Below, in pieces: positions 38,786 through 49,372 of a stretch of DNA of 64,000 nucleotides. The number at the start of each line of letters is the position of its first letter. Positions within the stretch are counted from its first letter, which is position 1. The stretch is from Hortaea werneckii (taxonomy: Eukaryota; Ascomycota; Dothideomycetes; Mycosphaerellales; Teratosphaeriaceae): positions 310,001-374,000 of the forward strand of contig JBAOKB010000173.1 of NCBI GenBank assembly GCA_037044905.1. The letters are read 5' to 3'. The notes beneath the pieces were generated by a model that was given only the letters and a program-made list of their open reading frames with translations, searched no databases and was not told where the DNA came from. Both the position numbers and the translations under genes were made by a program.

Positions 38786-40602
38786 ATGGGGAAACGTAGA
38801 CCCAAGGCGCCCATAGAGCGGGGTACCCCTATGGTCGTTGCGATTGCGACGGCTCGTTACCATGAGGACCTCCCTCTCCAGCGAAGCGGAGACAACCGAT
38901 TCCAGTTTTTGGATGCGCTAGAGCGTAAGTCTCGGTACCATGGGCATAAGCGCTACTGCTCTAACCGTCGATGCTGTTAGTAAATGAATCGGTAGAGGCG
39001 GAAAGTAAGATTCGGACAGGGCATTGGATGTGGTGGCAGTTTGAAGAGGACGGAAAAGAAGTCAACAACATGGGCCTCCCGATCGGGATCTTCCGCTACA
39101 AATCCGGACGTAGTGAAGTCGCTGTACTACGGGGTGTGGAAGTAGCGGAGGAAGAGCAATCTCAGAGCCGCCGTCAGACCCGCGTCGTCTGCTCTGCCGA
39201 GTGCTGGATCATCGAGGTGGAGAACATTGGGTCTGCTGTCACAGAAGAGGAGATTAAGAAAGGCGGAAAAGGCTATGGACGTGTCGCGACGACGAACAGC
39301 AACGGTGAAAGATTCTCGCTTGATCGATACCATCTCTATATGCCTAATAAACCGCAATGCACGGTGCGCAATCCCACTTTGCTTTTCGAACGCGTTTGCT
39401 GACTTGTGTCAGCCCATCTATAGCATCACCCTAGAAACCACGCAAATGATTGAGGGCAGGATTTCGTGCGCTGAGTATCGCCTAGAGCTTGCCCCAAAAC
39501 CACCTGCTCCCCCTCCCCTCTCTAGTGAACCTGGACAGTCCAGGGGGATGGGGGTTCAGGAAAGACGGACGGATACCCCTGAGCCCGACAGCGAACGGAG
39601 AGTAAATCCAGATGCTCAGCCAGACACCGAGCCTGACGCTGCCGGGCAGGACGCTGAGCCGAACGCCGCTGAGCAGGGATCTGGACCGGGTGCTGGCCCG
39701 GACGCTGAGCCGGACACCGAGCCGGACGATGAATCCAACGTCGCTAGGCAGGGCGGTGGCCCGGACACTGGGCCAGACGCTGTGCCAGAAATCGAGCCCG
39801 ACGCCATGCTCGAGCCAGACACCGAGCCAGACACCGAACCGGACACGAAGGAGCGCGCTGAACCGGACTCCGCCGAGCAGAGCGCCGAGCGAGACATTGA
39901 GCCGGGTTCTGAGAGTGATGCGCCCCTCACCGCCGCTGAGCAGAGAAAGACGCAGGTTCGGGAAATGTCAAACGTTTCAGCATCAACGTTAGAGGCACAT
40001 GGAGACGATGATGACGATGACGATCCCGAATATGCCAGCGATCAGCCGCCGAGTTGCCAATCAAAGCGCTTGCGACGCAGTATAAAGGAGGCCATGGTAA
40101 GTTTTTAAGAACCCTGTTAGAACGACCGTACGCTTACTTTAAACAGCCAAAGAAAAGGCTGAGGGTCAATTCTGCAGGAACAGATTCAGAAGTTGTTACT
40201 CACCCTCCGAGAGCTCTACGTGTAGAAAGTGCAGATGCACTGGACCCTCACAGAGAGCTTGTGGTGGATGTCTGTTCGGCATTACGGTCATGCTTCCTCC
40301 GCAGTGGAACTGAAGGGGGTTCTCCTCCAGAAGAATCGCTTCAAAGGTTAGCCACGTCAATAGGGAAGCTCGAGGACGAAAAAGACATTAAGTGGCCGTC
40401 CATTAACGGCACTGGCATTACCCGGGTAGTTAGAGAAGTGTCAGGGCTTCGCGATATTCCCGGACAGCAAACATACTCATTCAAAAAGCGCCTCGAAGGT
40501 CTATACAAGGTATTCAAGAAAATAAGAGATCGAGACATGACTGTAGGCTCTCGAAAGGGGGAAGCTGGAGCTGAGGCAAGCAAGAGTCCACAGGAAGACT
40601 AG
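38786..40602 (+). CDS. four-exon gene: acidic-repeat protein with a TFIIS-N-like C-terminus
   Basis: I join 38786-38924, 38981-39363, 39413-40096 and 40147-40602 (1662 nt, 553 aa). The introns are 56, 49 and 50 bp: GTAAGT..CTAAC..TTAG, GTGCGC..TGAC..TCAG and GTAAGT..ACAG, and the frame is kept at each junction. The N-terminal part (about 45-190) is a compact, Trp-rich region (GHWMWWQFEEDGKE, then GLPIGIFRYKSGRSEVAVLR) that I do not recognise. The middle is a long degenerate repeat of acidic and proline residues (EPDTEPD type). The C-terminal 90 residues (WPSINGTGITRVVREVSGL, then FKKRLEGLYKVFKKI) resemble the four-helix TFIIS N-terminal (LW) domain, which docks to transcription regulators. 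That likeness is tentative. The splice model is from the sequence alone. Confidence 0.6.
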
Positions 40603-41359
40603 CACGGTCTAGTACTGGGCCGCTCGAAGGGGAGGGAAAGCGAATGACGTACTTTTTCTTGGCTGTCGGCACCCTGCGGAGACGTTTACGCTCCTAATAA
40701 ACTCTAGCGAACTCGTTCTCCCTGATCTAGACAAAGCAGTTCGGCTAGGGCGACGATTGTAAGCAGCACGCTTCTTACGCACCAATAAGTCCGAAATCTG
40801 AAACCGACAGCTTGCAAAGATAATAGCTTTTGAGTCTGGGTTATGCCTTACCTCGTTCGATGTCACCCTCTAGCAGATTTACCTACGAAGCGGTGATTTA
40901 TGCGAAAACAGAATCCAGTGTGCCGCGTTGCCGTATCTTCAGCTTAAGTGGCACCAAGCACCATTTGTGGAACCCTCAGAACCTGTTTCAAACTGTTACA
41001 AAGTGGCACAAAACTTCCTCACTTCTCTCATTTCTTTTTTCTTTTCCCCCTCTGTGGCCATGTGACGTAACGCTGGGCTTTGCCAAATAAATTTGTCATA
41101 CGTAGATTAAAATGAAACACAATTTGCCAAAAGCTCTAGCAAAATCGCGTTCTGTCGTCAAGAGAAACTTTCCATGTTCAGGAGCGAAGAAATAGACTTC
41201 GGCCAGGTCTAAAACCAGTCATAGTTAACGTAAGGCACAAGAAATCGATAACTAATAGTAGTATGACACACCCTTTTCTTAGCGACTTGGGGAGGTGGCC
41301 CTAGATAAGGTTAGAGCCAAGTTGCTACCAAGTTGCAGCCGGATCGCAATGGCGGTGAA
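40603..41359. other. intergenic region
   Basis: T-rich near 41028-41050. Nothing else is seen; it should hold the promoter of the kinase gene. Confidence 0.5.
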
Positions 41360-42464
41360 ATGCCTTTTCCTTGTCATTGCACACACACTACTGACCTCTA
41401 TGGAAAAATTGCCATAGTTGGAAGCTGGAACCTTGTTGAGATCGATTGTGGCTCTAACGGAAGGGTCTACTACGCTCAAAATCTCGAGACTAAATGTGAC
41501 CATGCGCTCAAAGAGTTGTTCTGCGTCGAGACGAAGCCGGACGAGGTGGACATTTCCGAAACAGTATCTACCTTGGGGTCGCAATTTCTTGGGAGGGTAG
41601 ACTTGGCAGGTTATGTGACGACCGTCGGTGCGTTCAAGATCTCACGCTGGTGCATAGTTCAAGAATTCTATGCCACTGATCTGCATCACTTCATTCAAAA
41701 GCGAGCCCGACCGGACACTAATGTTGGATGGAGGACGTGCTTCGTGAAGCATTGCGCTTACCAGATTCTCTCAGGTCTAGCTGGTATGTGGTAAGAAATG
41801 CCTGTCCGCGAGGACTCTGGCTAACTCACTTTAGCATTGCAGGATATGGGGGTTGTGTACCATGATTTGAAACCGGAAAATGTGATGGTGGACAAAACGA
41901 ATGTTCGATTGATCGACTACAGTAACTCCTACCGCCAACGCGGGCCTCGTGTCGTTGGCGGGACACCAGAATATCTGGCCCCCGAACAGCTAATTGCAGG
42001 CGTCCGTGGGGGCCATAAGGCCGACGTCTTTGCTTTGGGCTTGCTCCTTTTAGAAATCTACTCAGGGGGATCCTTCTTTCCACAGGCACTATCCGCCGAA
42101 ATCCGTTCCCCGCATTCCGCCCGTACCGACGTCGCCATTGCGTACCACAGAGTCCTTCTGTCGTCGTTGACTGCGGAAAAGCCTATGTGGCGCATACAAT
42201 CATCGACCTCAGGCTCAAGACGCACGTGCGATGTGAGATCCAAAGTGCTTGCTGTCTTTCCCGACGCAGAGGATATGGTATTCGGGGCTGTCGTACGTCA
42301 CCTCGGCCATTCCCAAATTCTAAGCTAACCGGCTGTAGTACAAACGCCGACGTGTTCGCCTAGAGTACCCAAGCTTCTCGTTCTTCTTGCGATCGGTGTT
42401 AAGTTACGAGCCAGCTCGACCAACCTTCCGAGAGGCATTGCGCGATCCTTGGTTCCAAGTGTAG
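41360..42464 (+). CDS. protein kinase, three exons
   Basis: I join 41360-41783, 41835-42292 and 42339-42464 (1008 nt, 335 aa). The introns are 51 bp (GTATGT..CTAAC..TTAG) and 46 bp (GTACGT..CTAAC..GTAG). Kinase landmarks: Gly-rich loop CGSNGRVYYA, Lys in ALKEL, catalytic loop VYHDLKPENV, then IDYSN in place of Asp-Phe-Gly, APE segment GTPEYLAPEQL, ADVFALGLLLLE, and the end RPTFREALRDPWF. Catalytic Lys and Asp are present. The usual H-R-D is H-D-L with Tyr-His before it, and the DFG Phe is Tyr. The C-lobe between the APE helix and the end looks compressed. Substrate unknown. The start is the first ATG in frame; an upstream exon is possible. Confidence 0.75.
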
Positions 42465-42966
42465 AAAGCTAAGTAAGGTTGGGCTGGGTCTATAGATGGC
42501 GCGACCGCCTACTGTAGAGCCACACATAGCAATCTCTCTAGGACTTGAAATATCTTCGTCGTACGGATCCTCAATAGCCTTCCTATCTACTATGTCTTTG
42601 AGTGTATGTGAGTGGCCCTACCAACAACCATTGATCTTGCGTCGTAAATTTCGCAGACAAATAAAGAGGGATGGCTTGTGGTGAGAGACATACTTACTCG
42701 TATTCGCTGGCTGCAGCATGCCGCGCTGCTATGGAATTCCGGTGAACGCTCTTTGTAGACCACTGTGCAGGTGTAACATCTCATCACGATGATGCGCACT
42801 AGCGGTGGACTAGTTACCAAGCCACTCCTGTCACCTTCAGCTCACGACTTACGAAATAGATTAGAGTCGGTTAGATAGCACAGCAGCCCATAAGAGCCGC
42901 GCTCTCCCTTCCCAATGTTTTTTCTCGCATAGCCCTAGACGAGCAAGAAAGAAAAAAAAAAGAAAA
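42465..42966. other. intergenic region
   Basis: A-rich just before the thaumatin-like ATG (42948-42966). Nothing else is seen. Confidence 0.5.
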
Positions 42967-43803
42967 ATGTTGAAACTACAAACCCTGAAGACAGTAGGCC
43001 TAATGCTATCGGTTGCCTTGCAGGAGGCACATGCCAATGGCGCAGACAACGGAACCAAGACATATTCCGTCACGGTGACAAACAACTACAGCGAGAGGCT
43101 ATACATCCACAATCTTGTGACACACGGGTGGCTGGAGACAGAAGATCAGACCTTGAGATATTTGCCTAGAAACGAATACGGCGTGGCATATCCTGTGTAT
43201 ACGTTTCCTATTGAGAGTGGTGAGAGCGCCGATGTCGGCTTCTTCTATCGTTCAACTGGCGGAGGGTCGCACTGGACCATGTTTTGGGACACCGTCGAGG
43301 TTGTCGCACATGGTCCGATGAACCAAACATTATTTGAGGCCTTTTGCCAAGTATCCGATGACAGTTCAAAACAGACGTGCTGGACGGATGTTAGCAACGT
43401 CGATGCTCTGACATCCAATGCTTTTGTCTCATACTCCGGAGAATGCTGCGGAGAGCGCGAGACGCCCGTGCCTATTAACGTGACGGTCCCAGATGATTGG
43501 CAGTGCCCCTTGGGCAACAGATTTAAGAAAGAGATCGCATCTGGTGCCCCACAGCCCTTACTGCATCAGAATCAAGCTTGCCTATCAAACTGCAGTGTCC
43601 TTCAGACTGACTCAGCTTGCTGCAAAGGGAAGTATAACGATCCAGACACATGTGCTAACTCGAATCCTGATCTAGTGCTCGCAGCACCAGAGGCATATAC
43701 TTACGCTTATGACGACTACGGTCTAGGTCGCAGCACGCCGAGCCCACTGCGGAAACACCAGTTTTGTCTCGGGCGAAAGATATTAGACATCACAGTAGGT
43801 TGA
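42967..43803 (+). CDS. secreted thaumatin-like protein
   Basis: This 278-aa protein starts with a short signal peptide (about residues 1-23, cleavage after AHA). The C-terminal third carries the thaumatin-family cysteine pattern: ACLSNCSVLQTDSACCKGKY, then DPDTC, then PEAYTYAYDD, the hallmark A-Y-x-Y-A-Y-D-D. Such proteins act outside the cell; many bind or cleave beta-glucans of the fungal wall. The Cys normally just before PEAYTYAYDD is missing (it reads LAAPEAY), and the last strand ends as FCLGRKILDITVG without the usual final Cys, so disulfide pairing must differ. Three N-x-T/S sites are present (NGT, NYS, NQT). No intron seen. Confidence 0.8.
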   Translation: MLKLQTLKTVGLMLSVALQEAHANGADNGTKTYSVTVTNNYSERLYIHNLVTHGWLETEDQTLRYLPRNEYGVAYPVYTFPIESGESADVGFFYRSTGGGSHWTMFWDTVEVVAHGPMNQTLFEAFCQVSDDSSKQTCWTDVSNVDALTSNAFVSYSGECCGERETPVPINVTVPDDWQCPLGNRFKKEIASGAPQPLLHQNQACLSNCSVLQTDSACCKGKYNDPDTCANSNPDLVLAAPEAYTYAYDDYGLGRSTPSPLRKHQFCLGRKILDITVG

Positions 43804-45764
43804 AATTGACCTGATGAAAGAACTTGACTGGGCAATTGTGAAGCGTGCAACGCAATGCTCTTAGATAACAGATGTATGAAAGCTTCAACCAAGAAGTCGA
43901 AGTCTCTTTTGTCACGTTCAGCCGTCCTCGTCGAAGGAATGGAGCCGTGGCTATCGCCCCATTACTCCTTGTTGAGACTGACGGTGTTTCTCTTCGTGAA
44001 TTACAAACGGACGTCTGCTACTCCCTAGGCATAGTCGCACGCTGTTTTCGTCGTGAAAAGAAGTCTCTGGTCGGCTATCGAAAGCCAAGTCCAAAAGTAT
44101 TTCCGTGCCAGGTCGACTATCTAAGTTCAAGGCTGAGTCTCGTCTGTTCAAGGTGTCGCTACAAGCGCTCAATGGAGCTCTTTGCTTCTCGTGCTCTTGA
44201 TAAGAGTTGCGCTCTGGGTGCTTATCATCTCCGCTTTCAGAAAACGAATAAATCTTGGGTGGTACACATATGAAACACTTCGTAACGCTCGTAGGAGTAT
44301 CGTGGGAACTGCCATGATCTCGGGACTCGCGAAATGACGCTATAGCTTTGCCCAATTTGGCTAGTTGTGAGGACGACAATTCCCATGCAGACTTTACAGA
44401 TCGGACGCAGGACGCTGAATTCAATTGGAGAGCGTGATGGCTTTCTTTCCATGACCGGGATCGCATTCCGAAGAAGTTGGAGTTTCGTCTGACGTTCGAA
44501 AGTCTAGGTAGAGCCCGGGTAAATTTTCAAAAACCTTCGGGCGACTGCTCGCAAAGATAAGACAGTGCAATCTCTTCATTTCTGATGCTGATAGCTCGAG
44601 CCGTATAAGTTTGTCGGAGTCGTTGGAATTACATGGAGCGTTACACGTTATTCGACTCGTTCTCGTCAGTCCTAACTCCGCAGGCATACCCGACAAACTC
44701 GCTCTGATCGTTCTGATGCACTGGTTGTCTAAAGTTATTATTAGCAGTACATACGAGCTTTACAAAACTCTCTCTGCCTTCAATGGCTATTTTTCTCTAA
44801 CCTTCTTTTCAAGAAATCCTCGTGGGATAGCAGATCGGTCACGAATGGACATGCTACCCAATTCCTTTCCTTTTCGGAGTAGATCTGGTACAATGAACGC
44901 GGCATTTAAACAGTGTCATTACGTCTTTTGAGTAGTAAGTCTAGCGGAAGGATCTACAGCCCCGTTTTTCGGTCCCTGACCATTGCAACATTTGACCTCC
45001 TGCCTAGTCCTCGAGCATCGAACATACGCCCGTAAGATTAATGAGAGGGACACAGCAAGTCATATTGCCGCATCTATGGCCAAAAAGCGATGTATCTCAA
45101 TTGCCGCCCTAAGTCCCTCGTAAAGCGCTGCCTGTGTGACAGCACCGTACACTTGCCTATGCAAACACCCATTTTGTTACGGAACCACAAAGTGATTGGG
45201 CAAGCAAGCGATGATGTGGCGCGGTAATCACACCGCGCACCCTCCACAACCAGAAAAGAAGTCAGGTGATAGAGCACCAAGCGTTGCATGCGAAGGAGCG
45301 CTCTCCTGCGCCCTATGTTCTCTCTGAGAGAGGACTAGGAGCAATAGAGCATATTGCACACAGATGCGAATCTCTCATACATATAGTATAGTGGTTTAAT
45401 CGAAGGTAGAGATTTGTGTTCAACTCATTGTTCTAAGCCACTGATTGGAAAAGAGCAATGTCTCAACTTCATACTCTTATCTTGGCATTCCTCTCCACCA
45501 GAGACCAAATCCGCGTGATTTTAGATCACCTGATCGCATCTGTGCGATGAGTCAGAGCACATTCGTGATGCTCCGCTTATTATAACCAGGTAACACCTAC
45601 CTCTGACAGTTTGTAAGCAGCAGACAGTAGACACTTACTACTGTGCTGACCTTGAAGCTGCAATGCGGCGTAGACAGCTTTACCATTTAATGGCGTTTCG
45701 GAGAGGCTCTCTTTTCGCACATACATAGAGCCGTTTCTTTCCGAAACGAGGGAATTCCAGCAAA
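43804..45764. other. 2-kb stretch without a supported gene
   Basis: Frames at 43872-44273 (+), 43951-44466 (-) and 44611-44931 (+) have no recognisable domain and overlap each other. I see no RNA gene or repeat. Confidence 0.45.
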
Positions 45765-46850
45765 ATGAAGGCAGTGGACATGGCGCCTCCCCCGATTCAT
45801 GGGTTGCCCGCGGAGATAGTGGACCTAATAGTGTTGCATCTGGATAGCCAGGTCGACATGAAGAACCTCATGTTGGCATCTTCCATTTTCGGGAGATCGG
45901 TGACTGAACAGCTCTACCACGCCCCGAGGATGCAAGCAGATAGCTTGCCTTTAGCTCTTCGGTCCGCACGATCCAGCGTGGGCTGGCAGTGTGCAAGATC
46001 GTTAACGATTTTGGGTCAACTTCGGCGCAACAGCGGATGCGATCTGCGCATCTATGCCTTGGTCTCGGCCATGAAACGGGATCTGGTGAAGAGAATGTAT
46101 GTGGGACATGGAAGACTAGATGTCGCCGTTGAAAGCTCACACGCGTCTAGAGAATTGCACTGCGAATGTACGTGGGACGATGTGATCCAGTGTCTAGAAA
46201 TGCAGGTCAAAGTCGAACGGCTCCAACTGGGATCGATCACTACCCTGAAAGGTGGCACTGGACGATTTCATCTGCCGCAACTTGCCTGTCTGCGGTCTCT
46301 TACTTGCGCACCGACTACACGCATCGAGGAGTGCATCTTACTCTGCCGGCGAATCGTTGCCAAGGCGCCTAATCTGGTAGAGTTGAACCTCTGTCCCCAA
46401 GCTTCGATTTGCTTCAAAGGGCCTTACAAAGGGATGTGGGCGCTCCTCGATGCTGCGACCGCACGGGACAGACCCAATCCTCTTCAAATCTTGAAATTCG
46501 ACACTGTTTGTTTCGCTAGCATTTCCAAAGTTCTACCAGCAAGACGAAACTTGCGAGCCCTTACTTATCTTGAATATAAACGGTGCGCTTCGGTCGAATC
46601 GCTTTTACTGTGGGTATTGCACGCTTCCAAGCCGGCTGATGGAAACGATGGATGCAAGTCATGGATGCCGCAGAATCTCAAGATTGCTCTCAATGGTCTC
46701 CGCTGCATAGATTTGGACATTCTGTCACATTTGCTACGGGAAAACATCTTTACTCATGCGCAAGTTAACACAGATGCCTGTAAAGGATCAATTACGAAGG
46801 AGGTGGAGAGCAGCGGACACCCGGGACGCATTCAGGTCGTGCAGACATAA
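45765..46850 (+). CDS. F-box domain protein
   Basis: This 361-aa protein is single exon, from ATG 45765 (a second ATG at 45780 is as good). An F-box is seen at about residues 12-55 (GLPAEIVDLIVLHLDSQVDM, then LMLASSIFGRSVTEQLYH). F-boxes link substrates to the SCF ubiquitin ligase through Skp1. The rest has irregular Leu-rich stretches (CLRSLTCAP, NLVELNL, NLRALTYLE) like many fungal F-box proteins and would be the substrate-binding part. It is not obviously one of the F-box family members at 54-61 kb. Confidence 0.75.
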   Translation: MKAVDMAPPPIHGLPAEIVDLIVLHLDSQVDMKNLMLASSIFGRSVTEQLYHAPRMQADSLPLALRSARSSVGWQCARSLTILGQLRRNSGCDLRIYALVSAMKRDLVKRMYVGHGRLDVAVESSHASRELHCECTWDDVIQCLEMQVKVERLQLGSITTLKGGTGRFHLPQLACLRSLTCAPTTRIEECILLCRRIVAKAPNLVELNLCPQASICFKGPYKGMWALLDAATARDRPNPLQILKFDTVCFASISKVLPARRNLRALTYLEYKRCASVESLLLWVLHASKPADGNDGCKSWMPQNLKIALNGLRCIDLDILSHLLRENIFTHAQVNTDACKGSITKEVESSGHPGRIQVVQT

Positions 46851-47536
46851 GAACATGTGTGGCCCCTTTGAGTTGCCCAGTTCCTACGGTCAAAATTTCC
46901 TGGCTCAACGCTCTTTTGCCGTCCCGCGTTGGGAGGATTGTGTAAGAAGATTGGGGTTGTTTTGCGAGGGCTCTCGGCCAAGCGCGCAAAGCCCATCGCA
47001 CCAACACGCAAGCAAAGACAAGCGCTAGCGAAGTGAAGGAAAGGAGATTGGACGGTCTGGGATGGCAAGATGCCTTCTTGACATGTGTGGAGAAGTCGCG
47101 GTCAAAAGTCAATTCACAAGCGATCGCTCTGCTCCAGTCGCGTCCACTGGGAACATGTCTGCACAACATGCGTAGTACCTAGGTAGGATCAAGGTGTCAT
47201 TGTGAGCTAAGCCTCTCAACGTGGAAGTTCACCCTAGTCGCAGAGACAGTAATTTCTTGTCTTGCTAGTCACAGTATTCATCGAGCGGTGGCGGTTCCAA
47301 ACAACGCCCTTAATTCTTGTACCGCTTAGATAGCTAAAGTGATTGTAATATCATTACATCAAGGTCTCTTAGCATGGCTGGGTGTATTCTTGGGCTGCGT
47401 GGCAGCCAGCTTTCACGTAATAGAGTCTCTGCGACTACCTAGGGAAGGCAGCTCTAACATACCCCCACAGGCTCCGTGATGACTTTCTTTCCCCTCCTCC
47501 ATTATCCACAGTTAGTAATCTGGACCGAGTGCCTCC
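46851..47536. other. intergenic region
   Basis: Short frames only. It should hold the promoter of the next gene; pyrimidine-rich near 47480-47500. Confidence 0.5.
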
Positions 47537-48646
47537 ATGACAGATAATTCAGACCGCATCGATCCAGAAAGTCAAGAGTGGCAGGGAACACAATGTAATG
47601 TCGCTGGGCTTACCACGTTAGCAAGACTTGTACTTAATTACTACCAGGCCTGGCCCGATTTTCCAGATATCTTCACCCTTAAGCTTGGCCATCGTTCTCA
47701 TATCTTTGCCAAAATCAGACCTGGCTGCACATCAGAGATTGTGGCATCGAGCCCAGTGAGGTTTCTTGTAACCGACCTCCTTGACTACTCGCAAGCGACA
47801 ATCTTGAGGGAAGATTTGTTTAGGCTAGAGAGCTACGAAAAGTTACTCAGCTACACTTTTACGACTGACGGGTCCGTGTCGGTTTGCCTATGGGCTGCTC
47901 AAGATGCTAAAATAAAGGTGGACGACTGCCCGGCGTTGGTGATAGACTGTATCGGACGTCACTCCGACAGAAAAGACTTTCCCTGTGGCACAGGGGCAGA
48001 CATCGGAAAATTCAAGGCAGGACGGCGAGTCCCTACAGCCTTTGAAAACCTATGTCGCCAATTGCAGGTGCAGAGCAGCGCTGATTGGACGAGAGCGATG
48101 TTCATTCTATACGACTGGAGATACCGCCGGGCGGAGCTTATGGTTCATTTCAGCCAGCTGAGCCGTGAGGAAGTCCTTCAGCTCGTGCAAATAGTTGGTG
48201 TGCGCATAGTCCCCGCCGCTTTCTTCATTAGGCTGACTCAGCTTGACGCAAAAGGACTTGAAGTGGGAGAGCATCATTCTTTCGGAAAACTTGTGGATCT
48301 GCAACCGAAAGACGGGGAGGCTGTGCCTGTTTCAAAGATACTACTCGAGCTCCATTGCGGCCTCTACCGTGCCAAGATGCACTTCGATACTTGGAAGGCC
48401 CAAACGAAAACTTCTACCGGAGACGAATCAACGCATGAGGTCCTTGACATGTCGGATATGGCGGGCATTGACATTCATTTCGTCCAACACTATATCTCGA
48501 CACCTTCATGCAAGGTCGACTGGACCCGTTGCCCTTCTGAACGAAGAATGGCACGATTTGCCGATGAATACCTCATGACAGAGCTTATAGAAGACATCCT
48601 TGGTAGACGTTCCATGCGCCGAGACCGTGCTCCGTTTTCATTTTAG
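47537..48646 (+). CDS. hypothetical protein, 369 aa
   Basis: Single exon from ATG 47537 (MTDNSDRIDPE). It is a soluble, mixed alpha/beta-looking protein with no signal peptide or membrane segment. I do not recognise a family. The stretch AMFILYDWRYRRAELMVHF and the regular codon use over 1.1 kb support a real gene. A Pro/Arg-rich end (RRSMRRDRAPFSF) closes it. Confidence 0.5.
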   Translation: MTDNSDRIDPESQEWQGTQCNVAGLTTLARLVLNYYQAWPDFPDIFTLKLGHRSHIFAKIRPGCTSEIVASSPVRFLVTDLLDYSQATILREDLFRLESYEKLLSYTFTTDGSVSVCLWAAQDAKIKVDDCPALVIDCIGRHSDRKDFPCGTGADIGKFKAGRRVPTAFENLCRQLQVQSSADWTRAMFILYDWRYRRAELMVHFSQLSREEVLQLVQIVGVRIVPAAFFIRLTQLDAKGLEVGEHHSFGKLVDLQPKDGEAVPVSKILLELHCGLYRAKMHFDTWKAQTKTSTGDESTHEVLDMSDMAGIDIHFVQHYISTPSCKVDWTRCPSERRMARFADEYLMTELIEDILGRRSMRRDRAPFSF

Positions 48647-49372
48647 CGAAGGGGCCACTATTTTTCTTTTTCTTCTTCTTCTTTTCTTGGCTGACATAGG
48701 CAAGAGACCACGGCTGTAATCATTTGTGAATGCGGATGCTTGCTTCCAATGGCCAATCTCCTTCTGTCGGATTAATTAAGGCATATCGTTTTTCGACGCG
48801 GTCTGAAATACGCGACCTCTCTCTATGGCAGAGTTGCTCAGATCCGCCCGCGGCCAAAAGGCGACTTGGTGCAGCAGAAAGAGACTCGTAGCGCATCCGC
48901 GAGTTTACGCGAATGAAGGAAGCTGATTGTTAGCCAGACGCCCGACAAGCTCGCTTCCGCATCCTTGCTGGAAGCGGTTATTTGCTCCAAATGCGAGGGA
49001 GGTGCGTGGCGGCGTTGATACGGCACATGGCTGGCATGAAAAAACAAGGGGTGTTGTAGTGCATACTAATCGGTCTCTGTGTTAACTCTGCAATTATTAG
49101 TGTACAAGAATCATGCGGCAGCTTCTACAGTGGTCTAGTGGGTCAACTTGGTTAACGCAAGTGTCTTGATGTGCGGGTGGAGAACGAAGGACGAAGCGGA
49201 ATCAAGGAAAGGGAAAAGGACCTCGAACACGTACATGTGAATTTGCAATTACGGGAGGAGTCCGTGGGACCACTACACTTCACTCAACCTCAGTTTACAG
49301 GCTGCCCACGAGATTCTGTGCAAGCTTATCAGAAATCTCTATAGCAGCTCAGATATCTATCCCACCGCAATC
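48647..49372. other. intergenic region between convergent genes
   Basis: A pyrimidine tract (TTTTTCTTTTTCTTCTTC) at about 48660-48680 follows the stop of the upstream gene. No gene seen. Confidence 0.5.
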
